From: Brugia malayi
Taxonomy: Eukaryota > Nematoda > Chromadorea > Rhabditida > Onchocercidae
Direction: 5' to 3'
Length of the DNA stretch: 64,000 nt
NCBI RefSeq assembly: GCF_000002995.4
Contig: NW_025062478.1
Coordinates: forward strand, 2,456,001-2,520,000
The translations under genes were made by a program, and so were the position numbers. The notes under the pieces were generated by a model that was not told the DNA's origin, ran no database searches, and saw nothing but the letters and a program-made list of their open reading frames with translations. Each line of letters starts with the position of its first letter. Position 1 is the stretch's first letter. Below, one piece after another: positions 27,201-35,392 of the stretch.

Positions 27201-30200
27201 AATCATAATAAATAATAATATTAATATAATAATAATAGTAATAACACAATTAATAATAATATTATTATAATAATAATAGTAATAACACAATTAATAATAA
27301 TAATGATAATAATAGTAATAATACAACTAATAATAATAGCAATAGTAGTAGTAATGCAATTCATATCTCAATTATTTATTAAATTAAAACAAGAGCAAAT
27401 GATAGCAATGGCATGAATTTAAATATAGCAAAACTCATTATCAATTATCTTTTAAGCTTAAATAGCTTCTTATCTGTGATGATAATAAATGATAAGATCT
27501 GCTGATATGCTCTTACTTTAATTTCATTGAACAATTACTGTTTGCAGAATTTTTGTAATTGTTTTTCTTTACTTTAATTAAATAATTGAATAATTACTGT
27601 TTACTAATTACAGCATTCTTGTGATGCATCGAGTGAGGAAAGCGATGATTTGCCAACAGATCTTAATAATTCAATCATTGAAAATAAATCTACCACACCA
27701 TCATCTGTTCTGGATATGAAATTATCATCGTTGAAAAGACGGCGCAAAGGACGACTTAGCGCTTCTGACCGTTTTCCATCAATGATAAAAATGTCTAATA
27801 GTGCACTTGGACAACAGGTTAACTTTTGAACTGTGATAAATTTAGATTTGATTTTAATATCATTTGATAATGATTTATATTTTTATTGTTTTCTACTCAT
27901 CTTAATGTTTATTAATTTATATCATTTATTCCTGATCCGGTTATTTTATCTAGTTCAGTTTTCATGCTCATCATTGGAATTCATTCAGGTTTTCCTTTTT
28001 ACGCTTCCAAATACCTTTTGTTGTTGTTGTTGTTGTTTTAGCTTAATTATTTCTTTTCTAATACAATAATAAAATTTTTAGAAATAATTAATTTTCTTTT
28101 TCTTTTCTTTTCTTTATATAAATTTTAAAAATGAATTATTTAAACAAATTTTTTAAATTTTCAAATTGATAATAATAATTTTAGGATGTGGAAAATAGTA
28201 TTTGTTCACAGACGTGGTCTGAAATACCTCATCTTGATGGTGCTACCGCATCATTAGGTTCAATTCGTTTACCACCTGCACAATATTTGGGTAATGCATT
28301 TCGTAGTAGTAAACATCAGACGCGACGTAAATTACGTGCTCGACGTCTTCCACGTTCAATGTCTGATGGTGAACATCTTGGAATGTGTATGGATGGTTTG
28401 TTTTTCTTATTTTTTTTATCATTTTTAATTTATTATTTTATGAGTTAATTATTATGAAAATTTTGAATAAAATATTAAGCCCAATAGCTTATTTTTCCTA
28501 AAAATGTAAGAAATAATTGTTAAAAATTTGATTAAAAGTTAATAAAAAAACGATGGATTGCCATACATTTTATCATTTTAAATTATTTTCTATGATTAAA
28601 AATTGATATTTATATATTAAAAATTCTTAAAGTTGATATTTGTATAAAAAATAAACAATTAATTGTTAAAAATTTGATTAAAAGTTAATAAAAAAACGAT
28701 GGATTGCCATACATTTTATCATTTTAAATTATTTTCTATGATTAAAAATTGTTATTTATATATTAAAAATAAGGAAATAATTGTTAAAAATTCTTAAAGT
28801 TGATATTTATATAAGAAATAAACAATTAATTGTTAAAAATTTATTTATAAGTTAATAAAAAAAGTGGATTATCATATATTTTTGTCGTTTTAAATTATTT
28901 TATATAACTAAAAGTTGATATTTGTATACAAAAATAAAGGAATAATTGTTAAAAATTCAAGTTAATAAAAAAGTTAATTTATCACATATCTTATATCATC
29001 TTAAATTATTTTATATAATTAAAAATTGTCATTTACATAAAGATTAAATGAGCATATTTTGCAGTATCAATTCATTCAGCACCCAGTGCATCAGTGTCAC
29101 ATTGGAGTGCAAACTTATGTCGTGACAGTGACACAACAGGTCCAGATCAGAGTGATGCGCCACCATATGAATGGGATGATTACAAGGTTATCAGTTGATA
29201 TCAGTAAAATTATTATCATAAAATTTTGAGCCAATATGTATTATACTAAATTAAGGTCAATTAGTGTATTAAAATTGAATGCCATGAAATGTTATTTATA
29301 TAATTTTGCGAAAATGTAATTTTGACTTTTATTTTATTTTAATTAGCACTTCATTACTATCTAATAGATACATTCATGATTAATAATCGTAATAATCGTA
29401 ATATCAGTATGCCATCTTGATTAGCACTTCATTACTATCTAATAGATACATTCATGATTAATAATCGTAATATCAGTATGCCATCTTGATTAGCACTTCA
29501 TTACTATCTAATAGATACATTCATGATTAATAATCGTAATAATCGTAATATTAGTATGCCATCTTGATTAGCACTTCATTACTATCTAATAGATACATTC
29601 ATGATTAATAATCGTAATAATCGTAATATTAGTATGCCATCTTGATTAGCACTTCATTACTATCTAATAGATACATTCATGATTAATAATCGTAATATCA
29701 GTATACCATCTTGATTAGCACTTCATTACTATCTAATAGATACATTCATGATTAATAATCGTAATATCAGTATGCCATCTTGATTAGCACTTCATTACTA
29801 TCTAATAGATACATTCATGATTAATAATCGTAATATCAGTATGCCATCTTGATTAGCACTTCATTACTATCTAATAGATACATTCATGATTAATAATCGT
29901 AATATTAATGCATTATTTTAAGTATTTTTTTTAAAGTATTTAAGTAGCGTTTCATTATTATTTAATAGATACATTAGTGATTAATAATCATAATAATCGT
30001 AATATTAGAAAAATTAATAGTTATGCTTCTTCTTTCAGTTAATCTATCTCTCATCACCAATCATTCTGAATAATTATTATTGCAATTATTATTTATTACT
30101 ATTATTAATTATTGTTATTATTATTATCAATTATTGTGTTCTATTTCTATCTATGTTCATTTCAAATTAATCTGTCCAAAAAAAAAGAAAAAATTTTTTT

Positions 30201-33200
30201 TTACTTTTCTTTCTTATCATTATTCTATTAAGTTTCACTTCAGTTTTAACATATTAAAATTGATCAAATAGTTTTGAAAAATCTTTTCATCAAATTTTGC
30301 CATTCTAAGTTTTCTTTTTGATCACTTATATACTACTATCATATCATATGCCAAAAAAAAAAAAATTCTAATTATTCAAATTACATAAATTTAATTTCAT
30401 TTTTGAGATTTCGAATAGATTTTATAAATAATAATTGCTTATGAAATAATAGTTTAATTTGTTTTATTTGCAGCATTTTGCAAGAATTAAACTGAAAATA
30501 TTTGATTTCTCCATGTTTCTGAATGTTTCAAATTAATTAATCAATATTAGTAGTCTACTAAATTCAACTTTATTTTTTAAAATTTACAAAATTATTAATA
30601 ATCTTTACAAATTGTTATATTTTATAAAACAATGACCGATGAAAAGAAAAATGAAAATAATGGAACGTATAAATTAGATTATTATTACTCAAATATATAT
30701 ATTAATTAATTACTTTTTATTTTTCTCTCTTCTCTCATTTGTTTAATCTTTTTTTTTTTCTATTTTAATTGTCTTTTCAAATTTTTATTGTTATTTTTCC
30801 TCTTTTTTTTTTTGTAACTATAAAGCGATATTGTATAACAAAAATAGATCAAACAGATAAAAATATTTTTTTATCATATTTAAATGAACAAATAGATTAT
30901 TTTATTTTTGTATAAATTAAATTTGTAAATGTATTTAAGCCACCAGCTAAAGCTGAAGATGACTGGGATGAAATGAGTGATCGAGAAGATATATCAGTAT
31001 TGACAATTGAGGATGATTATCATATGCAATTTGATAACTCGAACTTATCACTTTCCACAGATTTATTATATTCATCGAATCACTCAACTTATAACATTGT
31101 AAGTAATTTACTTTTCATTATAAATTTTTTCAATATAAGTTTTACTTTTTATTAATTAATTAATTCATATCTCTTTTTTTTCTGCAAGAAATTATCACTG
31201 AAATGTATGATTAATAGTCATTTTGTTTAAAATTTATTATTATTCTGATAAAATTTTTGCATAATGCTAATTATCTAACTAATATTTTACTTTAATACTA
31301 ATAATTTTACTATTATCTATGATAGTTTAAAAATTTTTTAATTTATTCAATTATTAATTTTGCAAATTTGTATTCATAATTACATACGATAATAATATGA
31401 ATGCAAATGTGATATGATTATTTATATTGATATAATTATTTTCAACGTTTTTTTTTTGATATTATTATTTTTAATTTTTTTTTTTTTTTAAAATTTTATT
31501 TTGTTGATCTTTTTTTTTTGTTTAGTTTAATAATATAATCAATTTGTAGAATGAAAAGAAAACATCGATACGAGAAAAAGCATCACGACCTATTGCTACC
31601 GTTACCGGAAAATGTATACGAAAGGATCCGGTTGGTTCTTCTGGTCATAGAAATTCGTTTTAGGAATTTCATGAATAGAATTCATAGATTATAGTGTAAT
31701 TAGCAGAAATTGAATGAATTTCCTCTGTAACAGTTCGTTGATGGCAAAAAAGGTCGTTGCTAGGTGATTGATAATCAATGAAATGGGTAAATGGGTAAAA
31801 AGGGAGGGCAAATGGAATAAAAGGGTTGGGTAACTTACCTTCTTCTCTCTCATTTGTCAACCTTTTGTCAAATATCAATCAGAATGAATTTTATAATCAT
31901 CTATACTTGTAACAAATTTCATTTCAATTTAGTGAAATATTTATTACTTTAATTTATTTTATCTTATCTTACCTTATTTTACCTTACCTTCTAACATTTT
32001 TGTGATAAATTTGTGTTGATTTTTATTAATTAATGGAGAAAATAAATGAATTACAGATGAAAAAAGTGGAAAAAAAAAAGAGTAAAAATTTTGGAAAAGA
32101 ATTTTAAAATGTTTTCTTTTTTTTCCTTCTGGAATTTTTTAATTAGCAGTTTGATTCTTAATATCATATAGATTATAATGAATTATTAATCTCTTACAAT
32201 TTTCCCTCTTTTTTTTTGTAATTTAAATTGACATTTGATCTTTCCAAACTGATAAAATTTTTTGATAAAATTGATAAAATTTTTTTTCTTTTGAAATAGA
32301 AAACGAAACAAAATTTTGCTTTTTGCACTTTTTTTTTTTCATGTGAATTAAAATTTTTATATTTTTTCAGAATAGCAATATTAATGAGAAATTGGAATTA
32401 GTGAAAGCAAGGACAATACCATTAATTGAATGCAAACTATTGAATTCATCAAAATTACAACATCACTCAGAGTGTAATTTGAAAAATGTTTTGATGACAA
32501 ATGATGGTAACACAAATAAATGCATTCAATCATTTCCACTTCCAACACTACTCAAGCAATCACCATTGCCTATAATTTTATCGAAAATTGAAAAATTTGC
32601 ATCCTCGTTGAAGTTAATTCACGATGACGATAGTGGTCTCGATTCATCACTCTCGACATTATCATCGATTAGATCATTGAGTGATATCGTTAGCACTCTT
32701 AAAATATTTACCGTAATTTTTTTGTTCCTCTTTTCTTTTTTCTTTTCTTTTTAAATTTGAAAAAAAAAGGACTTATATAATTACCACTTTTTTTTCTTTT
32801 TGAATAAAAATAATTCAATGATAAAAAAAATTAAAAATTTCAAAAATATTTTTCAACTATTTAAAATTGTTAAATAATAGATTTTGCTATAATATATTTT
32901 TTATTAATTTGATTAAATGACTATTTTATTGTTATTTAGAAAATAAAAAAAGATATTTTGAAAATGAAAAAAAATTTTTTTTAAGGATATTCATGAACGA
33001 TTATTGGAGGAGCAAGAGGAATTGCAAAGTTTATTAAATTCAGACTCATTTTCTGGTGATTTATCAGGTTTATTGAGAGAATTTGAACCATTATGTGAAG
33101 GTTATAAGGAAGCAGTGAAACGAGTAGAGCAATTAATGGCGCAAATTGAAGCAATTCGAGATAAATGGAATGATTGGTCAGAAACGCAACGAATTATTCA

Positions 33201-34772
33201 AATGATGATGCGAACAATTGAAAATGATTTATTAGAATTACGAAAAGGAACTGATAATTCTGAAGTGAATTGTTAAAATTATAATTTTTAATCCTTATTT
33301 ATTTATAAATTTTTTTAAATTTTATTTCCAAAAATTGTATCATTGAGTTTTACCTAGATCAATTATTATTAATAAAATTTACCTAGATCAACTATTATTA
33401 TTTATAAAATTTACTTGGTTTAATTACTTAAATGCAATTATCACTATTAATAAAATTTACCTAGATCAATTATTATTAATAATAAAATTTACCTAGATCA
33501 ACTATTATTATTTATAAAATTTACTTGGTTTAATTACTTAAATGCAATTATCACTATTAATAAAATTTACCTACATAAATTATTATTAATAATAAAATTT
33601 ACTTAGATCAATTATTATTAATAATAAAATTTGCCTAGATCAACTATTATTATTAATAAAATTTAAATATTGAAAGTAATTTATAAGCTATTCAAGGGTA
33701 TATTATAATATTATTAGAGTATTAAATTATATTTTGTCTAATAGAACTATTCTAAATCATTGTTTTTTTCTTCTTTCTTTTATACTTAGAATTGTTGTTT
33801 CTCATTTTTAATAGATATATTTAGAAAAGAATAATTTATACTTTGAATTATTTTCTCTCTTTTTTCTTCTTTCCCTTTTTTTTTTTTTTTTTTTTTGATT
33901 GATGAAAATAATTTTAATTATTATAAATATTCCATTTTTAGCAGATATGTTCCGAATTGGAATTATGTCAGGAACGAATGAATCGATTAGAAACAGTATG
34001 TAATTACCTGAGCTGTAATTTAGCATCACTTCATAATCGTTCCTCCACTCAACAATCACCGCCAATCGATTTCACTTCTGAATTAGCATTATATTCTAAT
34101 GCATTAATACAACTTAAAACTAGGTTTGCTACATTATAATTTGCTATACATTCTTTTTAAAAAAATAAAAACGAAATATTAAATTTAAACTTGAAATTGT
34201 TATGAATAATATAAATGCTTAATGATTATTTTCACAAAATTAATTAATTTGATTAAATTATTAATTAATGTTATAATTTAAACTTGAAATTATTGTGAAT
34301 TATATGAATAATTAATGATTAATTTCCACAAAATTAATTAATTTGATTAAATGATTTATTAATTTTGAATTGATTGAAATTTTACAAAATTTTTCTTAAA
34401 TATTACAATTACAAATATTGATAATGCATTATGTATAACTTATATTAATTACTTTAATAAATCATTATTATTTTTTTTTTTTTTTTTTATAGATTTGAAA
34501 AAGAAATGGGTCATGTAAGAAGTGTTGATAAAGCAACATTGGTACGTAGTAGAAAACGAATGCATTTAAAAAATGATACAAAAATGACAACAATACAAAT
34601 GAGACAGGATAATTGCGCAAGCGCTATTCATATTAATTGGTCAATTAAACTGTTATTTATTGTTGCTGCAATTGTAGCATTTACTGCTTGGTTTACTACA
34701 TCATCACTTGTACCGTGGCGAACAACATTGGGACCACATTTAGATTACGTTGACGGTCCACCACCTCTTTGA
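4245..34772 (+). CDS. KASH-domain LINC-complex protein, UNC-83/nesprin-like (20 traced exons, 5' end missing)
   Basis: A type II tail-anchored outer nuclear membrane protein. KASH proteins bind SUN proteins in the perinuclear space and tether motors or actin outside the nucleus. About 1,128 codons are traced: helical, charged spectrin-like segments (codons 1-240), a polar Ser/Asp-rich middle with basic clusters KRRR, KRRRKGR and RRKLRARR, two W-acidic motifs (YEWDDY and DDWDEM), a second helical region (exons 18-19), then a hydrophobic helix and a 19-20 residue lumenal tail ending LGPHLDYVDGPPPL. The GPPPL end and upstream Tyr match the KASH consensus. Total size resembles C. elegans UNC-83 (about 1,000 residues) rather than giant ANC-1, and W-acidic motifs fit kinesin-1 recruitment, so UNC-83 is my best guess; a short nesprin paralogue is possible. 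Introns run from 174 bp to 8 kb. All exon phases agree except between exons 7 and 8. No clear poly(A) signal; an AATAAA lies at 35285. Initiator exon not found. Confidence 0.72.
4449..4740 (+). repeat. Degenerate 55-80 bp array with acceptor-like motifs after exon 1
   Basis: Units carry GCAAARTTTGTTCTTRTAGTTACGTCATTACCTGAACGT-type sequence split into about five copies. Acceptor-like TTATAG or TTGTAG followed by TTACG ends at 4475, 4538 and 4639, recalling the real junction TTGTAG|TTACAACG at 4244. It begins about 35 bases after the exon's donor. Confidence 0.6.
5304..5344. repeat. Perfect 19-bp inverted repeat with 3-base loop
   Basis: ACATTTAAAGTTTTAACTT at 5304-5322 and its exact reverse complement at 5326-5344 are separated by TTG. 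It lies in the 4 kb intron between exons 1 and 2. RNA copied from either strand would form a strong hairpin. Confidence 0.85.
6103..6141. promoter_or_regulatory. Clustered ETS, YY1-like and E2F-like motifs inside an intron
   Basis: ACCGGAAGTG (6103-6112, full ETS consensus), AAATGGCG (6126-6133, YY1-like) and TTGGCGC (6135-6141, E2F-like) sit within 39 bases of locally GC-richer sequence. This is sequence matching only; an internal promoter for a shorter isoform is an inference. Confidence 0.35.
8400..8503 (+). CDS. KASH gene exon 2
   Basis: Acceptor TTTTTTTAG|GTA, donor CAAA|GTAAGT (strong). Phase 0 in, phase 2 out; 34 codons plus two bases. Encodes VLNESDILRRRMKIIEQGTE, a charged, predicted helical segment. 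Confidence 0.8.
8951..8996. repeat. 16-bp inverted repeat (15/16), 14-base spacer
   Basis: CATAACGTGGAAATCT at 8951-8966 pairs with AGATTTCCATGTTATG at 8981-8996 with one mismatch. It is intronic, with no flanking duplication obvious enough to call a transposon. Confidence 0.7.
10803..10885 (+). CDS. KASH gene exon 3
   Basis: Acceptor ATTTTCAG|ATTAAG, donor CTAAAG|GTTTAG. Enters completing AA|A (Lys) and ends with one base. Encodes LSTINRAMEHLELNRRSFAE and beyond, a spectrin-like amphipathic helix. Confidence 0.8.
11352..11491 (+). CDS. KASH gene exon 4
   Basis: Acceptor ATTTTAG|ACGACG, donor CAACAG|GTTTTT. Encodes DDDEPMAVLELRKWLHMMSE then a helix through LARNELDRLAADQQ. Trp and heptad-like Leu/Met spacing suggest a spectrin-type repeat. 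Followed by CT- and T-rich microsatellite sequence. Confidence 0.85.
11492..15673 (+). other. 4.2 kb intron with trinucleotide tracts
   Basis: Between exons 4 and 5. Contains CT runs (11540-11580, 11832-11853), an imperfect TTG/TGT-based tract at 12931-13080, TAA/TAG-based tracts at 13180-13500 and a GA run at 15217-15267. The many ORFs here are low-complexity poly-Leu, poly-Cys or poly-Asn and are not genes. Confidence 0.6.
15674..15741 (+). CDS. KASH gene exon 5
   Basis: Acceptor AATTTTTAG|ATTCTC, donor TACCAG|GTAATT. Phase 0 in, phase 2 out. Encodes ILQLQIETEGHTLVNNVQRT, continuing the helical segment. Confidence 0.82.
15965..16115 (+). CDS. KASH gene exon 6
   Basis: Acceptor TTTACAG|AAATTT, donor TATTCC|GTATGT. 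Encodes NLEANEDGTDCWIQRQQRHL then KTLTKRWYHLWIRSLSVQCR and IEYQLDHLYS. The Trp-rich helical pattern is typical of a spectrin repeat. Ends in phase 0. Confidence 0.85.
20145..20455 (+). repeat. Degenerate 85-115 bp array with GGTAAGGTAAGT motifs
   Basis: Three to four copies of a block with TTTACTCTAAAATAGTAAC, TAATAGTAACTRATATGTAA and runs of AAGGTAAGGTAAG. The GGTAAG repeats are exact matches to a donor consensus, though no exon adjoins them. Confidence 0.6.
23735..23770. promoter_or_regulatory. Palindromic E-box TCACGTGA beside a CATCA run
   Basis: TCACGTGA at 23735-23742 is an exact M-box/CLEAR-type E-box, overlapping TGATCA and followed by five CATCA pentamers. It lies 450 bases before exon 7. 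Function unknown. Confidence 0.3.
24111..24227 (+). repeat. Near-perfect duplication of acceptor and start of exon 7
   Basis: The 38 bases from TGCAG to GGAATTA occur at 24111-24148 and again at 24188-24225, 77 bp apart, with TATGTTT upstream of each and a T-run expanded before the second. The first copy starts a false exon (24116-24150). Reading through it shifts frame into TGA, so only the second acceptor continues the protein. Confidence 0.88.
24193..24390 (+). CDS. KASH gene exon 7 (3' border uncertain)
   Basis: Acceptor T-run GCAG|AGTGAT. Only phase 0 is open, giving SDEESESDPELREPQVKRRR, an acidic stretch then a basic cluster, later GSDEDIIPFAEEEYESINCE. The in-frame stop is at 24400-24402. 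Likely donor TTT|GTATCAG at 24391, but its phase 0 does not match exon 8. Either the protein can end here (VSV stop), as an alternative C terminus, or the next acceptor is not the obvious one. Confidence 0.7.
24552..24735 (+). repeat. Tandem duplication, 81-87 bp unit, two and a half copies
   Basis: Unit from TGAATGAATAAGTGATTATT to GGAATGAATTTATTAAA, at 24552-24638 and 24639-24719, with a third start at 24720. A GA run (24428-24475) precedes it. Confidence 0.8.
24787..24993 (+). CDS. KASH gene exon 8 (5' border uncertain)
   Basis: Acceptor ATCAATTCAG|GAAAAA, donor GCAGC|GTATGT. The only long open frame needs two bases from the previous exon (KKLSKNFREENLWKNDEKMK), while exon 7 offers none or one. 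Phase-0 alternatives inside the exon, such as ATCAAAG|AAT at 24803, have poor acceptors. The middle is Ser/Thr-rich; the end, NKLQGVNSHA, joins exon 9 in frame. Confidence 0.62.
25620..25717 (+). CDS. KASH gene exon 9
   Basis: Acceptor TTATTTTAAG|TTTTCC, donor GAAACTG|GTAAGT (strong). Encodes FPSPTDTDEQRRQRIQYSPV then KSFYKTVPLDET. Two SP/TP-type sites (FPSP, YSPVK) look like proline-directed phosphosites. Phase 2 in, 1 out. Confidence 0.82.
25718..26166 (+). repeat. 29-bp minisatellite grown from the intron's donor end
   Basis: About 14 units of the type CTTTCAGTCATTTTTGTCACCATTTCACA begin within 20 bases of the donor; the intron's own start, GTAAGTCATCTTTTGTCACC, resembles the unit. Early units are diverged (CTTTTGGTCATC), late ones nearly identical. 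Most late units contain CACTTTCAG|T, a plausible decoy acceptor. Confidence 0.88.
26523..26674 (+). CDS. KASH gene exon 10
   Basis: Acceptor TTATTATAG|GTGCAA, donor ATTAAG|GTTTCT. Encodes ATDTEMTRVPISGWSTSNLG then YPTTDMHVLTDSLIVNTEEE and ends EPEMDANGDIK, a polar, probably disordered segment. Phase 1 in, 0 out. Confidence 0.82.
26897..27055 (+). CDS. KASH gene exon 11
   Basis: Acceptor TTTAACAG|GAAATC, donor GATAAG|GTTTGT, 53 codons. Encodes EILSMLDDENGNPKWEEFER, then QGTQWREFKYGKTRYQLSFK and RKWLLSCDDNNDK. Rich in aromatic and basic residues and perhaps folded. A mutated copy lies in the next intron. Confidence 0.85.
27190..27360 (+). repeat. TAATAA-based tract
   Basis: Imperfect AATAAT/AGTAATAACAC repeats in the intron after exon 11, including two near-identical blocks of about 55 bases (27220-27295). 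Confidence 0.6.
27406..27545 (+). pseudogene. Dead copy of the 3' half of exon 11 and its donor
   Basis: Bases 27406-27497 match 26966-27055 at about nine positions in ten, starting CAATGGCATGAATTTAAATA. The copy has a TGG to TAG stop (AAATAGCTT), a one-base insertion (AATAAATGATAAG), and its donor AAG|GT changed to AAGAT. Similarity continues past the donor into intron sequence (GATATGCT..TTACTTTAATT), so a genomic segment 440 bp away was copied, not an mRNA. Confidence 0.87.
27614..27817 (+). CDS. KASH gene exon 12
   Basis: Acceptor AATTACAG|CATTCT, donor CAACAG|GTTAAC, 68 codons, phase 0 to 0. Encodes HSCDASSEESDDLPTDLNNS, then a basic KRRRKGR cluster followed by LSASDRFPSMIKMSNSALGQ. The acidic-Ser then basic layout repeats that of exon 7. 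Confidence 0.85.
28185..28395 (+). CDS. KASH gene exon 13
   Basis: Acceptor AATTTTAG|GATGTG, donor GGATG|GTTTGT. Encodes DVENSICSQTWSEIPHLDGA, SIRLPPAQYLGNAF and the basic run RRKLRARRLPRSMSDG. Phase 0 in, 1 out. Confidence 0.85.
28515..29000 (+). repeat. About 145-bp intronic repeat, four decaying copies
   Basis: Blocks starting AATTGTTAAAAATTTGATTA recur near 28515, 28661, 28829 and 28944. The first two are nearly identical over more than 100 bases, the last two are shortened and diverged. Confidence 0.75.
29065..29186 (+). CDS. KASH gene exon 14 with W-acidic motif
   Basis: Acceptor TTTTGCAG|TATCAA, donor TACAAG|GTTATC. Encodes SIHSAPSASVSHWSANLCRD then SDTTGPDQSDAPPYEWDDYK. YEWDDY (29166-29183) resembles the LEWD-type W-acidic peptide that binds kinesin light chains. 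Phase 1 in, 0 out. Confidence 0.85.
29343..29905 (+). repeat. 69/78-bp minisatellite, eight near-identical units
   Basis: ATTAGCACTTCATTACTATC unit starts fall near 29343, 29420, 29489, 29567, 29645, 29714, 29783 and 29852. Spacing alternates between 69 and about 78 because some units carry an extra TAATAATCG. A ninth, diverged copy sits at 29941-30008. The near identity points to recent expansion. Confidence 0.92.
30940..31098 (+). CDS. KASH gene exon 15 with second W-acidic motif
   Basis: Acceptor GTATTTAAG|CCACCA, donor AACATT|GTAAGT. Encodes PPAKAEDDWDEMSDREDISV then LTIEDDYHMQFDNSNLSLST. DDWDEM (30958-30975) is a second W-acidic-type peptide. 53 codons, phase 0 to 0. Confidence 0.85.
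31550..31630 (+). CDS. KASH gene exon 16
   Basis: Acceptor AATTTGTAG|AATGAA, donor GATCCG|GTTGGT (weak). 27 codons, NEKKTSIREKASRPIATVTG then KCIRKDP, basic. The frame stays open to a TAG at 31661 if the donor is skipped. Confidence 0.7.
32371..32712 (+). CDS. KASH gene exon 17
   Basis: Acceptor TTTTTTCAG|AATAGC, donor TTTACC|GTAATT, 114 codons. Encodes NSNINEKLELVKARTIPLIE; later LPTLLKQSPLPIILSKIEKF and DDDSGLDSSLSTLSSIRSLS. Ser-rich with a short amphipathic segment. Largest exon of the gene. Confidence 0.83.
32986..33264 (+). CDS. KASH gene exon 18, spectrin-like helix pair
   Basis: Acceptor TTTTTAAG|GATATT, donor TCTGAA|GTGAAT (weak). 93 codons, starting DIHERLLEEQEELQSLLNSD. The segment CEGYKEAVKRVEQLMAQIEA then IRDKWNDWSETQRIIQ is a strong spectrin-repeat-like coiled helix with the typical Trp pair. 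Adjacent to the membrane end. Confidence 0.85.
33330..33660 (+). repeat. Nested repeat of ATAAAATTTACCTAGATCA
   Basis: At least seven copies of AATAAAATTTACCTAGATCAA(C/T)TATTATTA. Nested within this is a 110-bp duplication carrying TTACTTGGTTTAATTACTTA at about 33411 and 33521. Confidence 0.8.
33945..34123 (+). CDS. KASH gene exon 19
   Basis: Acceptor TTTTAGCAG|ATATGT, donor AACTAG|GTTTGC. Encodes ICSELELCQERMNRLETVCN, YLSCNLASLHNRS, and SELALYSNALIQLKTR: helices with four cysteines. Phase 0 in, 2 out. Confidence 0.83.
34493..34772 (+). CDS. KASH gene exon 20: transmembrane helix and KASH tail
   Basis: Acceptor T-run ATAG|ATTTGA; ends at TGA 34770-34772. Encodes RFEKEMGHVRSVDKATLVRS, a basic KRMHLKND stretch, then a hydrophobic helix (LLFIVAAIVAFTAWF and on) and the lumenal tail ending LGPHLDYVDGPPPL. 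The Tyr before the last six residues and a PPP-X end are the SUN-binding features of KASH peptides. The lumenal part is about 20 residues, shorter than in nesprins. Confidence 0.9.
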
Positions 34773-35345
34773 TCATTCCTTTTCTATTTCAATTTTTTCT
34801 TCCTTTTTTTTTTTAATTAAATTTACTAATGATTATGAAAAATAATAATTTTTTGTTTTTCATAATAATAATTTTAGTGTAAATTAAATGTGTAGTTATG
34901 AAATGTTCTTTTTTTTTTTCAAATATTTTTAACAAATTAAATTAATCAAATTAAATTTTACAAAGATGATAAAATTTAATTTTGATTAAATAATGTAACT
35001 TTCTTTTTTCCTTTTTTTTTTCTTGTTTACTTAATCATTTATATGAGGTATTATTGTTTTATCATTTAATAATCATACATTTTAAAGTAATCATTGTTAT
35101 TCGTTATATTATACATTATACAAGGTGCCATCATAGTGCCTATTAGTAGAAATGCAAATTTATTACTTAAAACATTCAATATTAAATTAATTACAGGCTA
35201 AATATATTAATGATAATTAATGAAGCATTAATTTGTTATCATTTTATATCACTAAATATCATTTCTTCCTTTTCTACCTTTGTAAATAAACCTCATTGGC
35301 AATATATCAACAATTACCTTTATGATTTGTCACTGCTACAATTTC

Positions 35346-35392
<47 letters not shown>

